Shown here in pieces: positions 61,738-64,000 of a stretch of DNA of 64,000 bases. The notes under the pieces were generated by a model. The model had not been told where the DNA came from and did not search any database. It saw only the letters and a list, made by a program, of their open reading frames with translations. Location: NCBI RefSeq assembly GCF_012927205.1, contig NZ_JABBGC010000001.1:682001-746000 (forward strand). Reading direction: 5' to 3'. The DNA is from Chitinophaga fulva (lineage in GTDB: Bacteria > Bacteroidota > Bacteroidia > Chitinophagales > Chitinophagaceae). Every line of letters starts with the position of its first letter. Positions within the stretch are counted from its first letter, which is position 1. The translations under genes were made by a program, and so were the position numbers.

Positions 61738-63597
61738 TTATGGCTTATTGTCCACTTTTACTTTAAAGGCCGGAGGTTCATAATTTCCTGGCATATAGGA
61801 AGGAGGAATGGTAGAGGCGTTCCCATCACGGTGCGCATGGTATTGCGGTGACATGATCTCTACACCGGCTTCGTTGAAATGGTCCTGTATCTGCTGGTTC
61901 AGCCGGGAATAGATTTCATTCATCCGATGAGATTCTTCGGTATAGGCATTGATTTCATAGGCAACAGAAAAATCGTTGAGCGCGGTCTGTAATACAAACG
62001 GCTCACGGTTTTTCTGAATACCTTCCGTGGCCAGCGCAGCACGGACCAGCAGCTCATGCACCTGTTTCCACGGAACGTCATATCCAATGGTGACGGTTGT
62101 GTGTAAAATCAGTCCGAGGTCTTTGCTGGAAGAGGTGAAATTAACCGTATGCCCATTGAGGATGCTGGCGTTGGGTACGGTAATCTCTTCGTTTTTGGTG
62201 GTGCGTAACCGGGTTACCAACAGGTTCTTTTCTATCACATCGCCGGTGATCTCTCCCAGCCGGATACGGTCCCCTATTTTAAAGGGTCGCATGTAGGTGA
62301 TCACGAAACCCGCCACTACATTGGAGATCGCGGATGATGACCCCAGGGAGAAAAGAATACCGAGAAAAACGGACACGCCCTGGAACACTTTGGAGTCCGA
62401 CCCGGGCAGATAAGGGAAGATGACAACAAACATAAACGCATAGAGCAGGAACTTGATGCCGCTGGCCGTAGGCAGGGCCCAGTCTGTATAAAAGCCGTTT
62501 ATCTTCAGGTTGCCGCAGGCTATTTCACTGGCGAGATAGTTGACCAGTTTGACGAGCAGCCGCGTTACCACGTATATGACAAGGATGGTAAGCAGTTTGG
62601 GCAGATAGTGGAATATGCCCTGTAGTATTGCTTTGATGGGTGATAAAGTCCAGTCAATCAGTTTGTCGGCGATGCCTTTGGTCCACGGGAAGACGCCGAA
62701 AACTAACGGCAGGGTGAGGTACAGGACTAACAGGATGAGTATAATACGGGCAATACCGAGTGCACTGTAAATGATGCCAAGTTGTTTCTGTTGATTGAGC
62801 AGGGCGTAGTTCTTTAGTTTTACGCCTTTGAGGTACCGGTCTTTTTCGCGGACGAGCCTTTTGCGGAGGGCCCTGAACAACCGGTTGATGCCGAATATGA
62901 TAATGCCCAGCACAACCAGTATCAATGCCAGCCAGCCAAGGCGTACCAGGATGTACTGAACACTGTGCTGTGTCTTTTGTTCCTTGATGGCTTTGCGGAT
63001 GATGGCCGCATATTCGGTGGCCACTTGTGCCTTGTCCTGGTCCAGCCAGAGCGCATCGTCATCTGTGATGGTCTGAATGATCAGGTCGTTGTACACCACG
63101 TCTACGTTGTTTTCGTTGGGTACTACGGTGATGGAGTCCGGTGAATAGAATGGGTCTTTTTCTATCAGTTGCAGTTTACGGGAGATATTGGCAGCGCGGT
63201 CGCTGGGTTTGAACGGGCCTAGTTTATTATATACACGAAACAAGGTATCGCCGAAGGGGGCTACCGGGATTCCCTGGGAGATGGCTTTCATCTGGCGTAT
63301 GCGTTCCCGTTGCCGGGCTTTCTTCAGGGAGTCGGTCTGCTCAATATTGGAGAGTTGCTGTTCCAGTTCTTTTTTCCGCTGGTTGCTGCTGTTGCTGAGT
63401 TGCAGGATTTGTGCTTCCAGTGTGGCTTTGGCTGCGGCATCTGCCTTGATCAGGGAGTCGCTTTCCCGGAGCAGCCGGGTGGTGGCAATGAGCTGTGCGT
63501 TGGTGGTGGAGTCCTGCGATACTTTGCTGCTGTCCTGTGCCAGGCACTGAAGGTGGATAGTGAGGATGGTTAATAAAATGGAAAAAAACGGTCTCAT
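61738..63597 (-). CDS. MscS family mechanosensitive ion channel
   Basis: A 619-residue membrane protein. An N-terminal signal (MRPFFSILLTILTIHLQCLA) is followed by a periplasmic coiled-coil region (about 30-100; KATLEAQILQLSNSSNQRKKEL, read in part). Several membrane helices cover about 200-430, then the pore helix and MscS beta domain (about 430-500; GSSSAISNVVAGFVITYMRPFKIGDRIRLGEITGDVIEKN and ITVPNASILNG, read in pieces). The C-terminal domain ends with MSPQYHAHRDG. Such channels open on membrane tension and release solutes upon osmotic downshock. It is larger than E. coli MscS, like MscM-type proteins. Confidence 0.93.
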   Translation of the reverse strand: MRPFFSILLTILTIHLQCLAQDSSKVSQDSTTNAQLIATTRLLRESDSLIKADAAAKATLEAQILQLSNSSNQRKKELEQQLSNIEQTDSLKKARQRERIRQMKAISQGIPVAPFGDTLFRVYNKLGPFKPSDRAANISRKLQLIEKDPFYSPDSITVVPNENNVDVVYNDLIIQTITDDDALWLDQDKAQVATEYAAIIRKAIKEQKTQHSVQYILVRLGWLALILVVLGIIIFGINRLFRALRKRLVREKDRYLKGVKLKNYALLNQQKQLGIIYSALGIARIILILLVLYLTLPLVFGVFPWTKGIADKLIDWTLSPIKAILQGIFHYLPKLLTILVIYVVTRLLVKLVNYLASEIACGNLKINGFYTDWALPTASGIKFLLYAFMFVVIFPYLPGSDSKVFQGVSVFLGILFSLGSSSAISNVVAGFVITYMRPFKIGDRIRLGEITGDVIEKNLLVTRLRTTKNEEITVPNASILNGHTVNFTSSSKDLGLILHTTVTIGYDVPWKQVHELLVRAALATEGIQKNREPFVLQTALNDFSVAYEINAYTEESHRMNEIYSRLNQQIQDHFNEAGVEIMSPQYHAHRDGNASTIPPSYMPGNYEPPAFKVKVDNKP

Positions 63598-63681
63598 TCC
63601 CGAAGCTTTCTATTAAAGTACGGAAATTTCCCGGCGCAGCATAGCTGCAGGGCATAAAAAACGGGGAATTTAAAGGCGGGA

Positions 63682-64000
63682 CTAGACTTTCCGTTGCAGG
63701 TACTGGGTATAGTCTGGCAGGATCACTTCATAGTCCTGGTGCATCAGCGGGGATGTCAGCAGGAAGTCGGCCGAAGCGCGGTTACAGGCCACAGGAATGT
63801 TCCACACTACACCGAGCCGCAGGAGGGCTTTGATATCCGGATCGTGCGGCAGGGCTTCCATCGGGTCCCAGAAGAAGATGATCACGTCCAGCGCGCCTTC
63901 CGCAACGAGGGCGCCAATCTGCTGGTCGCCACCCAGGGGGCCGCTCAGCAATTTTCTGACGGAAACGTCCAGCGCTTCTTCAATCAGTTTGCCGGTGGTG
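63682..64000 (-). CDS. mgsA: Methylglyoxal synthase, 5' part cut by the window edge
   Basis: The C-terminal 105 or so residues are visible, with TTGKLIEEALDVSVRKLLSG, GPLGGDQQIGALVAEG and FFWDPMEALPHDPDIKALLR, the signature of methylglyoxal synthase. It turns dihydroxyacetone phosphate into methylglyoxal and phosphate. The conserved Asp residues of GGDQQ and HDPD are in place. The start codon and Rossmann N-terminus lie to the right of the window. Confidence 0.95.
   Translation of the reverse strand, partial: TTGKLIEEALDVSVRKLLSGPLGGDQQIGALVAEGALDVIIFFWDPMEALPHDPDIKALLRLGVVWNIPVACNRASADFLLTSPLMHQDYEVILPDYTQYLQRKV

Overview
The window is a stretch of a Bacteroidota chromosome, most like the Chitinophagaceae (Chitinophaga and relatives). 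This rests on the gene families (TamL/TamB pair, DUF2480, DUF3472, DUF4240, DUF3050, ECF sigma factors paired with odd membrane partners), on promoters of the phylum type (TTTG, about 19 nt, TAnnTTTG) before tRNA-Phe, feoA and ppiD, and on the large number of secreted proteins with N-terminal signal peptides. No phage, insertion sequence, CRISPR array or rRNA was seen.

Left part (1-25.2 kb): a PspC gene cut by the window edge and a PadR regulator; a SulP permease with a beta carbonic anhydrase (probable bicarbonate module); a PLP aminotransferase; a sugar-nucleotide pair (KdsD-like isomerase and GDP-mannose pyrophosphorylase); recQ; a DUF3050 gene; tRNA-Phe with its own promoter and terminator; small membrane proteins; a sigma factor, a short overlapping gene and clpP; the alternate lipid II flippase amj; an alpha-galactosidase facing a second glycosidase-like protein; cardiolipin synthase; and an ECF sigma factor overlapping a membrane-anchored partner with a beta-barrel-like C-terminus.

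Middle part (25.7-35.4 kb): this looks like the chromosomal origin. mnmG (gidA) is followed by a 3.1-kb gene desert bounded by three parS-type ParB sites and filled with degenerate ~287-bp tandem repeats and broken genes (an mlaF-like ATPase fragment and an unidentified protein). After ybeY and feoA comes a 2-kb non-coding block with two periodic arrays: ten same-strand DnaA-box-like sites, most about 51 bp apart, then about fourteen copies of a 31-bp inverted repeat with a basic 82-bp period (31-bp element plus 51-bp linker). nadA follows, then a second, mixed-orientation DnaA-box cluster in front of ppiD. I know of no description of the 31/51/82-bp array, and it is the strongest candidate here for something new.

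Right part (35.4-64 kb): the PpiD-like folding factor, a DUF2480 protein, CorA, a DUF3472 secreted protein, RlpA, a pyruvate oxidase-type enzyme, the tamB-tamL outer-membrane pair, two small secreted proteins, glutamate synthase (gltB, gltD), a secreted protein related to one of the small ones, a GHL10 family hydrolase, an MscS channel and the end of methylglyoxal synthase. Envelope biogenesis is the common theme (PpiD, TamB/TamL, RlpA, GHL10, MscS, Amj, Cls). Several gene gaps hold long imperfect inverted repeats of differing wording.
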